From Malurus cyaneus samueli (taxonomy: Eukaryota; Chordata; Aves; Passeriformes; Maluridae): a DNA stretch of 64,000 bases. Both the position numbers and the translations under genes were made by a program. The stretch covers positions 2,951,998 to 3,015,997 of the forward strand of contig CM019219.1 of NCBI GenBank assembly GCA_009741485.1, in the 5' to 3' direction. The number at the start of each line of letters is the position of its first letter. Position 1 is the stretch's first letter. This document shows positions 11,249 to 22,872 of this stretch, piece by piece. The notes under the pieces were generated by a model. It was not told where the DNA came from. It searched no databases and saw only the letters and a program-made list of their open reading frames with translations.

Positions 11249-12408
11249 GTAGGTGCTTGTTGGCTGGTTTAAGCATGCAAATTTGTTGTTATCCTCCTTT
11301 TAGGACATTTTTTGCTTTATTAAGAGCCAAAAACAGCAGCAAAGGAATCTGGCTTGAAGGATGCATTAATCTCCTTGCCAGAGTCAAGCAAAATTAAATT
11401 CTCAAATGCCTAGTGTTAGAAATCTCATAAGACTATATTTAAAAAAAGAATAAATAAAAATCCAGACCACTAAGAATTCAGGGATTTATCTTCCAGTCCT
11501 GGCACTCAGGGCTTGTTTGCCTTGGGCTTCCAGAGGTGCAAAGTTATCCCCCACAATTTTAACAAATCCAAGTGCTACCAGCCCAGAACCTAAATCTGAG
11601 CACGATGAAAGGTTGTGTTTGTGCCGAGGAGAAGGGGCAAATTGTGTTTCTGCTGTGTTGATTGAGACATCTGTTGCTAATCCTCGGAGAAACGCCGGCA
11701 GACAAAATGTTGCCCAATGTTGATTTGACAGTAGCAAGAGAATGAAAATGTGGCTGAAAAATCGTCTGTCTGGTCCAAAGATTGGTCTAGAGATGATGAG
11801 AGAGCTTGGATGTAGCAGACTGAACAGATGAAAAGCTTGGCATCTTCCTCCTGTATATGGTTTGTGCTGGAAGAGTCTGGAGGGTTTTATCTCTCTGGTG
11901 CACATTTATTTCTTAAACTGCACCTGTGATGCCACTTTGATCCCCTGAATTGTCCCCAAAATAAACAAAATGAGGGCTTGCATGAGTGCTGAGTGAAGCT
12001 TATAGAGTTCCTGTCAGGTTTTAGACAACTCACATCATGAAATGAAACAGCAGCGTGAAATACCTGCAACTGCAGAAAGGGATGGGATGTCGTCTTCGAT
12101 CATTGTTTTTTGTTTTAGTTTGTGTTTTTTTTCCTGAAAACAGGTATTTTCCTCCAGAATTGATTTATGCTGCATTTTATGGAGTTGATTAATTAATCAG
12201 AGAGGGAAATGTATTATCTCCATGTTTACCGGCAGTGATCTGTTTTACTGATCCGAGCCTGTATTCAACAATCTGAAACACGATGGCTGCTGACATAAAT
12301 CCCATTTATCTCCCCATGGCAAACCCTCTGATTCAACCATCAGATTTTTTCAAAATGAGCATTTTTTTGGGGAGATATTTACAGATAATATTCTCTTTTT
12401 TCCCCCAG
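11249..12408 (+). other. CHST15: Last CHST15 intron
   Basis: A GT-AG intron of 1160 bp, GTAGGT to a pyrimidine-rich TTTTTTCCCCCAG. It contains only short chance ORFs on both strands and no recognised repeat. Confidence 0.85.
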
Positions 12409-12599
12409 GGCCTCTGAGTGAGAAACAAGAAGCTCTGATCACCAAGAGCCCCGCCTCGAACACGCGCCGGCCCGAGGACAGAAGCCTGGGCCCGATGCTG
12501 CCGACCACCAAGGCAATTTTAAGAGATTTCTACAGGCCTTTTAATACAAAACTGGCACAAGTCCTTTTGGATGACGCTTTTTTATGGAAGAGGACATAA
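12409..12599 (+). CDS. CHST15: CHST15 terminal coding exon with stop
   Basis: The first two bases complete a Gly codon. The exon then reads PLSEKQEALITKSPASN, RRPEDRSLGPMLP, ILRDFYRPFN and a C-terminal AFLWKRT before TAA at 12597-12599. It has 62 complete residues and matches the CHST15 C terminus. In the mammalian protein the corresponding segments are PLSEKQEALMTKSPASN and DFYRPFN (from memory). The Trp-Pro I recall after LGPM in mammals is Leu-Pro here. Length 191 nt is consistent with phase 1 in. The exon is intact, with no frameshift. Confidence 0.95.
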
Positions 12600-14955
12600 A
12601 ATGTGTAAATTTCGTGCCACGACTACAGTGCTCAAAGGAGTTTTTATTTTTTTAAATTCTATTTTTGTGCGTGGATATTTACATTTTTTGGTTTTTTTTC
12701 CCGTTCCAAAGAGCAGGATGGGTGAGCTGAGAGTCTCGCCTTCAGTCAGCACACATCTCAACAGCTCTACTCAGACCTTTTCCTTGGGAGAATGGAAAGC
12801 ATCTTGCTTTAATCAGTTTATTGCAACTTCTTTCACCCCAGCCAAAGGAGTGGACAAGCATTGGACAAAAATGGTGTTTTACACTCTTCCACGGGGGTGT
12901 TGAAGTTTAAATTCTCTGAGATGCTGCAACACAGAGTTAGCATCACTTTCCTACAGTTACACTTATAATCTCAGTTTCAGCATATGTTATTCACTCTTTT
13001 TTTTTTTCCAAACAATCAATGTCATTTAGCCATTAAAATTTTTAATTGAATTCAACCTAAAATTCTGTTCTTTTTTGTCAGCCTATTTACAAATGGTCTT
13101 CGCTCACACTGTGTTACCTTAATTCTGAAAAAAAGATAAAGAATGAGTGCATTCACATCAATTTCCAAGTCTAATTTCTATCTTCAAGATAAATGGACTT
13201 TCCCAGCCACGCTTCTTGTAAAAGGAAATTCTATAATCCAGTTAAGAATGGATGGCTGAAATCCAAACAGGCCAATTTGGTGTTTAGCATAACAAATTCA
13301 TTGCCTTCCATATTTTGTTCATGTAAGTATGAAAATGTATCATTTATTCACTTCTCTCACACCATTTCCCAGGAAAACACTTTTATTAAGAGTCCATTCC
13401 TGGCCATGGACAGCTTGAATGGATATTTCTGCTAAATTCTGCAGGATTCCTCTTCTCCTCTGTGAAGGAATAAGCATTTTAAAAGCTGTATGAAATGTTA
13501 TCAAAATCAAACAGGCAGGATGCTCAGTATCTTACAGAAAGGATGTGTTACCTAAGGATTTGGGTGCATTGGTTTATGTGTTTCTCTCTTCAGGAAAGAT
13601 GTCCACATTTAGTTAAAGAAGTTGAGATATACAGACTTGAGGGAAAAAAAAAACCCAAAACATTTTGGAAGGTATGGAGAAATTTTGGACTACCAGAAAG
13701 TTTTTATTTGACTAAGAAATTATCAGATTTTTCTATAGATGTGCAACAATTCAGTGTTTGATTTCAAACACACCTGCTCAGGGTCACTGTCAGCTGCAAT
13801 CTGCACCCTCGTGCAGGAGAAAATCCCACCAAAGAGAGGGGCTTTTAAACAGAAATATAAAATGCTGCCTCTTGATAATTTCCTTTCATGGATTAAACTG
13901 ATTATTTCCTCCCTGAATTTGTGTTGAGTGGGTCAAATGAAGCTCCTGTCCAGCTCACAGGTATCAAACCCCCAAAGAATCCTCTGCTCAGCTTTCTGCA
14001 TCCTCTCAGCCTCGCTGTTAGACCCCACAATGCAGATTCACAAGAACATTTACAAATATTAAAGGTAACTCTTCCCCATTCCTCTCCACAGGGATGTGTT
14101 TTTCACTCCATGTGTTTCTAAATGGAGAATTAATGCTGAAAACTTAATGAATCCTGAGCATTTCACACGGGAATAGGATTAGTGACATGTGAGATGTTTT
14201 GCAACAAAAGACCATTTCTAGGTTCTTTGCCAATTCATAATGTGCTGTTTAAAAAAGGAATCAGTCTGGGGTTTGAAAAGCCTAAAATAAGTAATTTAGC
14301 GAAGTATTCTAGGCAACCAGAACAGATTAGTTCTAGTTCAGAAGTGCTCACAGACCAAAAATGGATAGAGAGCTGACAATGGACTATTTTAGCAGCACAA
14401 ACAATAAGTCTCATGGGACCATGAAACAGAAAATCAAAAATGAATTTACCACCATTTGCACATGTAAAATATTTAATCAACAACTTATTTACACAGAAGA
14501 TTTCACCCAGCTGTGCTTTGATCTGGAATCAACACTGTGTGGTCAGGGTAACTCTCTACAGATGTTTCTTAACCTGGTCTGCCACGGTCAAATATTTCCA
14601 TTTAGTTGTCAGCTACAACCATGATCTCATGATATTATTTTACCAGCCCTAAAAGCTATTTAACACATCTATCCTTACCATTAATTTGAGCACTGAACAG
14701 CTCACACTGGTTTGTGCCTGTGGTCTTTCTGAAAGTGAAGCATTTTATGCCTTCAACTCCTTGAAGAGCTCCAAAATATGATCAGATTCTAACACAGCTT
14801 TGTGCTGTTGGGTTGTGGCATGACCAAGAATCAAACAGCAGCAAATAATCATCAAGAAGGTGTTTTGGAGGTAAGGATATCACTCTCTAGTTCAGGCTGT
14901 GGAAATAATATTGATCTGGTGACTCAGAGTGAAATAAAACATCATTTTCTCAAGT
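12600..14955 (+). other. CHST15: Probable CHST15 3' UTR
   Basis: AT-rich sequence following the stop codon, with no recognised repeat or splice structure. The first canonical AATAAA I find downstream is at 14933-14938, which would give a 3' UTR of about 2.3 kb. That is in the range I recall for vertebrate CHST15 transcripts. ORFs of 60-110 codons inside it (for example 12571-12903 and 13495-13761) lack family resemblance and are taken as chance. The UTR end is an inference without transcript data. Confidence 0.5.
14933..14938 (+). terminator. CHST15: Candidate CHST15 polyadenylation signal (AATAAA)
   Basis: A canonical hexamer in GAAATAAAACATC, followed within 40 bases by TG- and T-containing sequence (TTTTCTCAAGTGATGTGG). 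It is the first perfect AATAAA after the stop codon. A weaker ATTAAA exists earlier (about 13031), so alternative shorter ends are possible. Confidence 0.45.
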
Positions 14956-15707
14956 GATGTGGCAGTACCGGTGTCAGAGCCCTTCTTCTTCAGCCACAGC
15001 CATTCAGTGGCTTCACAACAAATTTCTACAAAGGATAAGGCTCACCCCAAATTCTTCCTGTTCCCTTTACCTCCTGCTGACAATTCCAGCTGTGAAAAAA
15101 CTCAGTTTTATTGTTATCAGTCACTGCAGCACCGAGGTGAGCCACGTCCCCAAAAGAGCAATTTGCCAAGGAATTTGAGTTAACTTCATGAGGATATGTG
15201 TTCATTTTTCATGTTTTCTGGCAAAACAGCAGTGACTCCTTGCAAAGACCAGAAAAATCTCTGTTTCACTCTGTGCTTTTATCTCTGCTGAACAAAACTA
15301 ATCAGACAAAGACGCCGCTTCCCTGGGAGGACAGGGTTCATCCCAAATGTTCTCGCTGCTACTGCAGAGGAATGTGAAATGTGTTTTCTGTGAGACCTTG
15401 AGTGTTTGGGCCAAACATCTTGGCTGTCTGGAGGAAGTACAACAAAAACAAAAGATCTCCTGTGAAGGAAAACAAGCGCTGGCTGACGTGGAAATAGGGA
15501 ATTGTTATCTGCTGAGCCCAGACACAGGTCCTGGGCTTCAGCTGCACAAACTGAAAATTTGAAATTGCTGCAGCTCTGTATCTTCATGCCAAGAAATGAA
15601 TCCATTCTCCAACAAAGCCAAAGGCTGTTTTGTTAAAGGCAAGACACAAAAATGTCATAAAAAGTAATTTCTGTTCGATTTCTCTCGCACAGCAGGGAAC
15701 ATTTGAT

Positions 15708-15933
15708 AGGAGCAGGGGACACGGCCTCAGTTTGCATCAGGGGAGGGTTACGTTGGATATTGGGAAAAATTTGTATCCTGGAAGGGTTGCCAAGGACAGA
15801 ACAGTGAAGTCCCCATCTCTGGAGGGATTTAAAGGATGTGGAGCTTGGGGACATCGGTCAATGGTGGCCTTGGCAGTGCTGGGGGAATGCTCTGACTCGA
15901 TCTCTGAGTTCTTTCCCACTTTAACAATTCCAT
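15708..15933 (+). mobile_element. CR1 LINE 3'-end fragment
   Basis: Recognisable CR1 order: CAGGGGAGGGTTACGTTGGA, TATTGGGAAAAATTT, GGAGGGATTTAAAGGATGTG, CTTGGCAGTGCTGGGGGAAT, then GACTCGATCTCTGAG and CCACTTTAACAATTCC at the 3' end. About 225 bp, 5'-truncated. Confidence 0.9.
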
Positions 15934-16164
15934 GAGCGGATCGTTCCCAGCAGGAGCGCTGGTCTTGCAGTTCCATCTTGTGGCCAACACCAGCAGCGTT
16001 TCGTTCCGTGCCCGCGGGATTTTCCTGCTCTGGGAAAAGGAGAGACAGGAGCAAAAAGGCAAGATAAATTCCACTTCTTCTCAGATGCTCACAAGAATAA
16101 AATTCCCAGTGCAGCTCAGGAGCTGAGGAACCCGTGGAGAAGCACTGACTGCAAAGCCTCAGCA

Positions 16165-16440
16165 TCGTGGAATCACAGAATCATTCAGGTTGGAAAAGTC
16201 CTCTGAGATCACAGAGACAGCACTGCCAAGGCCACCCCTGACCCCTGTCCCCAAGGGCCACATCCAAAGGGATTTTAAATCCCTCAAGGGATGGGGACTC
16301 CACCACTGCCTTGAACATATGGTGAAATATCCATGAAGAATTTTTCCCTAAAATCCAATCTAAACCTCCCTTGGTACAACTTGAGTCCATTTCCTCTTGT
16401 CCTGTCACTCAAGAGAAGGGTCTGACCCCCAGTTCACCCA
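16165..16440 (-). mobile_element. CR1 LINE 3'-end fragment
   Basis: The plus strand shows the complement of a CR1 tail: GGAATCACAGAATCATTCAG, GTTGGAAAAGTCCTCTGAGA, CCCCTGTCCCCAAGGGCCAC, GGATTTTAAATCCCTC, then CTTGTCCTGTCACTCAAGAG. The 3' end points left, toward the plus-strand CR1 ending at 15933. It may extend to about 16500. Confidence 0.92.
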
Positions 16441-17607
16441 GGGGAAGATGTCCCCACAGCTGAGCTGGGGTTGCTCTGTCACCTCTGCTGGTTCCCTCCG
16501 TGTCCTGCTGGGGACAGAGGTTTTTATATCACAGCTCCTGTGGAAACTCTGCACTACCTCAATTAATAGGGAGACCCTCAAAATGATTACCAGTGTGACA
16601 GGAGCTTAATGGGCTGCCAGGCTGGAAGCTGCCATTGAAATTAGAGGCCTGCTGGGTTTATGATAAACCACAATTAGCAGGAAATGAGCTTTGAAAGAGA
16701 CACAAACAGTAATCACTGCATCACAGTTCAAGAAAGGCACTTTCCCTCACTCCTGACATTTCTGAACATCCCTTTGCTGGGTGAGAAACTTCCAGCAGGT
16801 GTAAATGTGGTGGTGCCTCAGCTGAGCTGGCAGAGGTGGGGAAGATCTACTGAAAAAAAAGTGCTAAAAATACAATCAAGAGGTTTAAAATCACTGTTCA
16901 GTCCCTGGAGGAGCCATTCCTGTGTGACCCTGCAGTGCAGGGCAGTGCTGGCACTGCAAAGCTGCTGCACAGGACCCCTTCTCTAAGGAAAATGGGGCAG
17001 ATTCCCAGTGTTTTGCTCAGTCTGGGTATGCCTCACACACTTATAAAATCATTTCTTCCTCTATTAATGAATGGGAATGAGGAAAGGGAAGGGCTCTGCT
17101 GCTGCTCAGAGAATTGCAGTGGACAAAGACCTTGGGAGCAGCTCCCAAAACTTCATTTAATTTAGGATACATAGGCCTAAGCCAAGGATGACTTGGAAAT
17201 AACTTGGGGTTTAGCTTTTGATAAAGATTTTGACATTCTGTATGCTGAACACATTGGGTTTTTCAGAGACCAAAGATTTGGGCTGGTGCTGCGCTTCTGG
17301 GTGGTTGATGGATTAATTCCTCCTCTGGGATGATGAAATCTGAGACAGAAAGCAGTGAAAACTCCTTGGGCACTCCAGCAGGGCAAGGAGCCTGTGGAAA
17401 AACAGCTACAGGAAGAGATGGAGAAAAAGGTGAAAATAAGAAAGAAATCCTGCAGCTGAGTCAAATAAAATCCTGGAATGCTGAGACAAACTGATCACAC
17501 AAAGTTGCAGGGGAGCAAGTAAACCCAAGCAAGGGAGCTGAAAAAATCCAGAATAAATAAGAGAAATAAGAAGAATGGGATGCGTGGCTGTAAGAATAAA
17601 TGGTGGG

Positions 17608-17656
17608 TTTTTTTGTTTGTTTTTTTTTTTTTTTTTTATTTTTTGTTTTTTTTTTA
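17608..17656. repeat. T-rich low-complexity tract
   Basis: Runs of T (up to about 17) broken by single G or A. It is simple sequence with no recognised parent element. Confidence 0.8.
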
Positions 17657-17910
17657 CTGTCTGAAAAGGTTTAGGAAACGAAAATATTGATATTACCTGG
17701 GAAAGTGTGTTGGCTGGATAGGAAATGCATCAGCTGAGCCCGCTGCAGACTTTGCTTCTGCTGTGTGCTGCACTGAGAGGTCTAAATTCAGCATCAGGGG
17801 TGGGATCCATGGAAATGTGGGCTCCTCACCTCCTCTTGAACAAGAGTTAAATGATTCATTTGAGCTTTGGAAGGAGTAAATGCTGTGAAAGGGAGTAGAG
17901 AAATTATTGA

Positions 17911-18318
17911 GGGGAAGGTCTGAAAGAACAAGAGGTGCTTGACTGGATTAAGAGCCTGAGAGAGAGGCTACAAGCTGCATTTCGGGCTAAGGAGAGGAAA
18001 GGATTTGCTTTAGAGGTTTTTTGTGTATTATCTGACCCTGAGAACAGGCTTTATAGGACCTATAAAAGGGCAGGATGTTCAACAGGTGGCAAAAAATATT
18101 ATTTTGGGCTGTGCTTGGGGGAAAACTCATTGATTTTGGATGCTGGGGTGTGCTGCTGCTGTCAGAGGCAGAGAGATGGGGTGCAGCATTTCCCACCCCA
18201 GCCCTCCAGCTGCAGCTCTGAGGGGTCACCAGGAAATTTTTTATTTTCCAGGGGTGTTGGAGCAGCAAGAACTGAGCGTGAATGGGTCAGCAGCACACCA
18301 CGAGAGGGCAGGGCATAG
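17911..18318 (+). other. Unrecognised open reading frame, possibly a decayed retrocopy or repeat
   Basis: After an in-frame stop at 17908-17910 the plus strand stays open to 18318, with no ATG at its start. The first 60 or so codons have protein-like composition: EQEVLDWIKSLRERL, then AFRAKERKGFALEVF, CVLSDPENRLYRTYKRAG. This is an amphipathic, charged helix-like stretch followed by a mixed segment. The second half becomes Cys/Ser-rich and looks like chance sequence. I do not recognise a family. It could be a fossil exon, a fragment of a mobile element ORF or coincidence; there is no supporting splice or promoter evidence. Confidence 0.15.
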
Positions 18319-18671
18319 CTGGAAATTCAGCTGCAGCTGGAAATTCAGAGCCACAGGCAGAGCAAGGTCCCTGCCCAGCAGCACAGCTGCAGAAAAAAAG
18401 CACTTGGGAGGTGACAAAAGTGAAAGGAGGAGCATGTCTCATGGTGCCTGCAGCAGGTGGGCAAAAAAAAAAAATAAAAAAAAACACCAGATTTTACCAG
18501 AATTGCAGCAAATGGTGGAGAGAAATTGGTTCTTATGCTATGGAACATAAATAAATATATAACACGATATATGTAATTCAATGTAACTAATGCAAAACAT
18601 AGCACAAACTGCACCAGGAGAGTTAAGCAAAAGGTTAAATACACCCAGCAGTACAATTTACACACAAACAT

Positions 18672-18760
18672 GGAATTATGGAATTGTTTATGCTGGAAAA
18701 GACCTTTGAGGTCATCAAATCCATCCTGGTGGCATTGATGCTCCTCACACAGAGCTGTTG
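18672..18760 (-). mobile_element. CR1 LINE 3'-end remnant
   Basis: The plus strand carries GGAATTATGGAATTGTTTAT, then GCTGGAAAAGACCTTTGAGG, then TCATCAAATCCATCC, the complement of a CR1 3' tail. Short and diverged. Confidence 0.8.
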
Positions 18761-21057
18761 CTGTCATGATCCCACTCTTCTCTCCTGCATGACCCTGCCA
18801 GTACTGGGGGAATTTAAACTCACTCTGATCCACTGCTGAACACAAATCCCATCCCAAACCTCAGTGCAAGTTTGAAAGTACCAAATTAAATCCCATTTCC
18901 TCGCTGTGACTGACAAATGTAAGCCCAGCTGCTCTGACGATTTCGGTGCAATATTCAGTTCTCCTGTAGCTGGATTTATCAGGGAAAGGACACACGAACA
19001 ATCCATCCCCACTGGAAGTTCTCCCTGTGTCAGAGGTCAGCTCAGAGTTCACTGACTCATTAACAGCATTTCTTAAATGCTCTGGTGCCTCACCATGATA
19101 TTACCATTTTTTGCTTCAGTAGTACTATGAACACGTGAAAAAAGTTCTTTTGACTGGCAAAAAATTAAATAACACCTACCAAATATGAGCCAATCCTTGA
19201 TAGTGCTGTGTCACAGCCCGGGGTGAATCCTGGATCATTTACTCCCAATCCAAAGCCCAGGTTGCAGGATGCCTGGCCTATTCCAGAGGTTGAGATGTGC
19301 CTTCCTGAAACTGAATTCAAAAATATTTCAGTTCAGCAGGCGGTGCTGGAGAGCAGTCCTGTCATTCTAACTGTGCCTGAACTTTGCTGCAGCTGCTTTT
19401 GAGAAGAACTGAACTTCTACATTTACATCGGGCTGCTTTTCAATAGTTTCCCTTTCTTCTGCCTGTGCTACAGAAGTGAATATTTCTCAATGAACACCCC
19501 AGTAGGTGCATTTTGCTGGGGGGTGAAGGCAGCACAGCAGGAGCTGAGGCAGGTGCTTGAAACAGAACAATTCAGCAAGAAATCAACCCCCTGAGCTTCT
19601 GAAGGCAGGAGGTTCAAAGCACTGGGGCTGTCAAAGTGTGCTGGTGTGAGCACGATGAAACTCGGGAGGAGCAGCTGGAGGTGCCCAGCACTGCAGGAGG
19701 CTGAGATTGCTGCACTTCACTGCTGCCAAAACCGGGAAATTGGGAATTTTAACACTTCAGTCTGGGAACTGATGTGCTGGAGAACTGGAGAACTCAGGGC
19801 AGAGAGGGATGAAAGGCTCCTAGTGCAGTGAGAGTAATTTATTTTTATGTATTTATTGATTTATTTAGAGAAACTGAGGCTTGTGCCAGAGTGATTTGGT
19901 CCTTCAGCTGCAAAGAGAACCAGCTCGTGAGATATTTGCTCACTGTGCTCTGCTCTCTTGGCAGGTAGCTCTGGCATTTTGGACTGTAAATCTTTAAAAT
20001 CTGAAGGGCCTTCACCTGTGGGTGTTTAAAACTCTATTACTGCTCTAAGAACTACTTAATTTTTAAGATCCACACATTCCTTATGTCTTCTGTTTGTTCT
20101 TTAAACCCAAGGATGCTGCATCAAGGATTTCCCCACAGACAAAAACACATCCAGCTCGTGGTTGTGGCCACCAAACCTGAAAGAAAGGAAGATGATCTCT
20201 CAGCTGTGCCTCACTTCCTTGGGATTCAGGAAGTTTTAATGACCTTGTCATCCCCAGATCCTCGCCAGACCTCAAGGAAGACTCTAACAAGAGAGCCCTG
20301 GGCTCGCCCTGCCTTCCCCTCAAGGCTGGCAAACCTCAGCAGGCAAACCAGACAGCTAAACTTATATCCCCCCGGAGCAAAACATCACCAGAAGTTCCTT
20401 TTCTCATGAGATAACCTGGAAAAAACAAAAAAGGAGGTAACTGAGGCACCCATCTGACACACACGTAGCTCAGGTGAGGAGGCTAAAGGACAGAGGAGAG
20501 AATTTGGTCAGGTTTGCATCCAGGCATGGGGAGAAATTCCTCTACTGTAAGGAACCAGCCCAGTGCTTTCTGGCTGCTCTAAAAAGACGAGGCAAACGGG
20601 AATATGAGGAATGTAACTGATTAGAATAAGTAGCTTGAACAATATCCTGAAATTGTTTTGGTACATGGAGCTTTCCACAAAGCTTTGGGGGGGTAGCCAA
20701 AAACTGGTTGTAATTAAGTCCAAAACCGATGAAAATATTGGTTTTTTTTTTAAATAAAATGATTTTATATGCTTTGAAACATGCACATTGTTATTTAGCC
20801 CCATTCAGGCCTGGCTTTCCCAACATATTTATCCTTCTTTTCCCCAGAGCAGCTGATTTCCGCACACATGAAGTGGATTTTCTGCTCTGCCACTGAAACC
20901 ATTTCCCAGAAAAAGCTGGGCTGGCCCCTCCAAGCATTTCCACACCAGCCCAGTTCTAATGCAACACAAAGGGCTCAGGTTTGCAGGTCTGGAAAACACT
21001 TCCAAACATTTCCATACATGATATGGAAACAAACACTTCCATAATGCCAAAGTTTTT

Positions 21058-21145
21058 ATGGAATCACAGAATCACAAAGTGGTTTGGGTTAAAGGGGACC
21101 TCAAAGATCCTTCCCTGGACCACGGTCAGGGACACTGCCCATGCA
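21058..21145 (-). mobile_element. CR1 LINE 3'-end remnant
   Basis: The plus strand shows ATGGAATCACAGAATCACAA, then GGTTTGGGTTAAAGGGGACC, then TCAAAGATCCTTCCCTGG, the complement of the CR1 3' tail with its terminal repeat (TGATTCTGTGATTCC on the minus strand). Confidence 0.85.
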
Positions 21146-22800
21146 ACACATGCATTTCATAACTAGCAGGAAGAATATTGAAGTATAAATAATTTTTTTT
21201 CCCCCTGAATTACAATTTTTCCAAGTTAGGAATAAGGAAAATGCATGAATTGAGGTGCAAAGCCCTGAGAACATTATTCAAGAAAAACATCTCTAGGTGA
21301 GTCAAAACATGAAATGTAGATGTAGTGATTTTCACTGCAGTTTAGAGATAATTTTACATGTTTAAAGTCAATTTGAATATGACTGTAAGGGGCAGCAGCA
21401 CTTATTCCTAGCACCTAGGAACTTATTTTTAATATTTTATTGAATATATTTGGAAAAAGAATTGCTTTCAGAATGAAAATCAAATGAAACTCACTTTTGC
21501 ACGGCAGAGCTGAAACCTGGGTGTCACAAATCCCACTTTGGGCAAGGGATGGGGTCACTACAGAGCTGCTCAGCAGCAGGAATGAGTTGGGATCACCAAA
21601 AAGTGGGGTGGCACGCAGGGACAGCAGGAGAACGTGGGACAATGCCAAAATCACCCATGGAGAGACCAACACAAGTTCTCCAAAGCCCTGGACCTCTTTG
21701 GGTGTTTCTTTTGGTGAAAAGACAATTCCTTTCTTCTCCCAGGATGGGATGGTGCAAATCCATCCTGTGGAATTCCAGAGTTTTGTCCCAGCTGTGGGAG
21801 GTTTTTCTCCAGTGTTTTTTCCACCCAGGGCAGGTCACAACTCAGCAGGTCCTGGGCAAACAGAAGTGCATCCAACAAACCTGCTGGGAGCCAGCTGGAG
21901 GCTGGGAAGGAGCTCGGAGGGACATTTCTCACAGCAGGAATTTGTTCTGAACAAATCCCAGCTCCAAGATCTCACCACAACTGAATTCGTGACGAGACTA
22001 ATTGCAATTTTAATAAATGCTTTCAGAGTGATGGTCGCAGTCTGGATCCATTGAGTGCTGGAAGAAATCCCAAAAAACAGCAGAGAGGCGACCCCAAGGC
22101 CAACCTGTTGGGATTTTATCACTCAGGTTTGGGTGATAAAAGGAAAAACCCCCTACAAAGGGTTTGGTTCAGCCAAAGCACCTGTAGGGCACTCATCCTT
22201 CCCAGACACTGATAAATGTCAGCTTTACTGAGCTTTCCTCCAAAAGGCTGGGCATTTCCGTCCTTGGACCATGGTGTTGCCACAAAACAACAGAAATCCC
22301 TGAAAACCATTTGGTCACATAGAAATCCTACACTTTCAGATCATTCAGGTTCAACTAATGAAAAAAAATAATGAATAAATGGAATAAATAAATGAAAAAA
22401 ATATTATATAAAACATGTGAATGGCTGCTAATATTGTGTATTGGAAAAAGCGAGTCCAAACCCATGAAATTTGAGATTAATTCAAATAAAACATCAGGGC
22501 TTTTTCTGAAGCATGAATTTCCCTGTTTCCTATTTCATTTTCATGTTTGCCTTCCCAGCTTTGTGGGCTAGAAATTAACATCTTTTTGAAAGAAAATTGA
22601 GAGTCTTACACATTAAATAAATCCAGCTGGTGGAGCTCTAAAGAAAATATTCATTACCTGGTGACTTGTAACGAAATCTCCCATGGTTGGCACGGCGTGG
22701 GCAGGGCTGGCTCCTGGGAGTGCTGGGTGCTGCTGGGTGACCTCCAAACCTCTGCTGGGTCAAGGCAAACATTGGAAGCCCAAAAGTCCATGAATTGGCC

Positions 22801-22872
22801 TCATAATTGCCCATTATTTACCTCATTATTGCTCATTATTTATTTTATTATTCACCTCATTATTTACCTCGT
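22801..22872. repeat. CATTATT-rich simple repeat
   Basis: Imperfect copies of CTCATTATTTAC and CTCATTATTGCT over about 70 bp. Low-complexity intergenic tract. Confidence 0.75.

Larger units (their letters stand above)
14956..17607. other. Intergenic, left part
   Basis: No supportable gene. It contains a plus-strand CR1 fragment at 15708-15933 and a minus-strand CR1 fragment at 16165-16440, which face each other tail to tail. Several open frames of 60-140 codons overlap these repeats and are by-products of repeat sequence. Confidence 0.7.

Noticed and set aside
12571..12903. A 110-codon ORF overlapping the CHST15 stop
   Set aside because: It is in a different frame from CHST15, begins inside its last exon and runs into the 3' UTR, with no recognisable features.
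21497..22054. A 185-codon intergenic ORF on the plus strand
   Set aside because: Two overlapping frames and the minus strand are also largely open here, the translation resembles no family, and there is no splice or promoter context.
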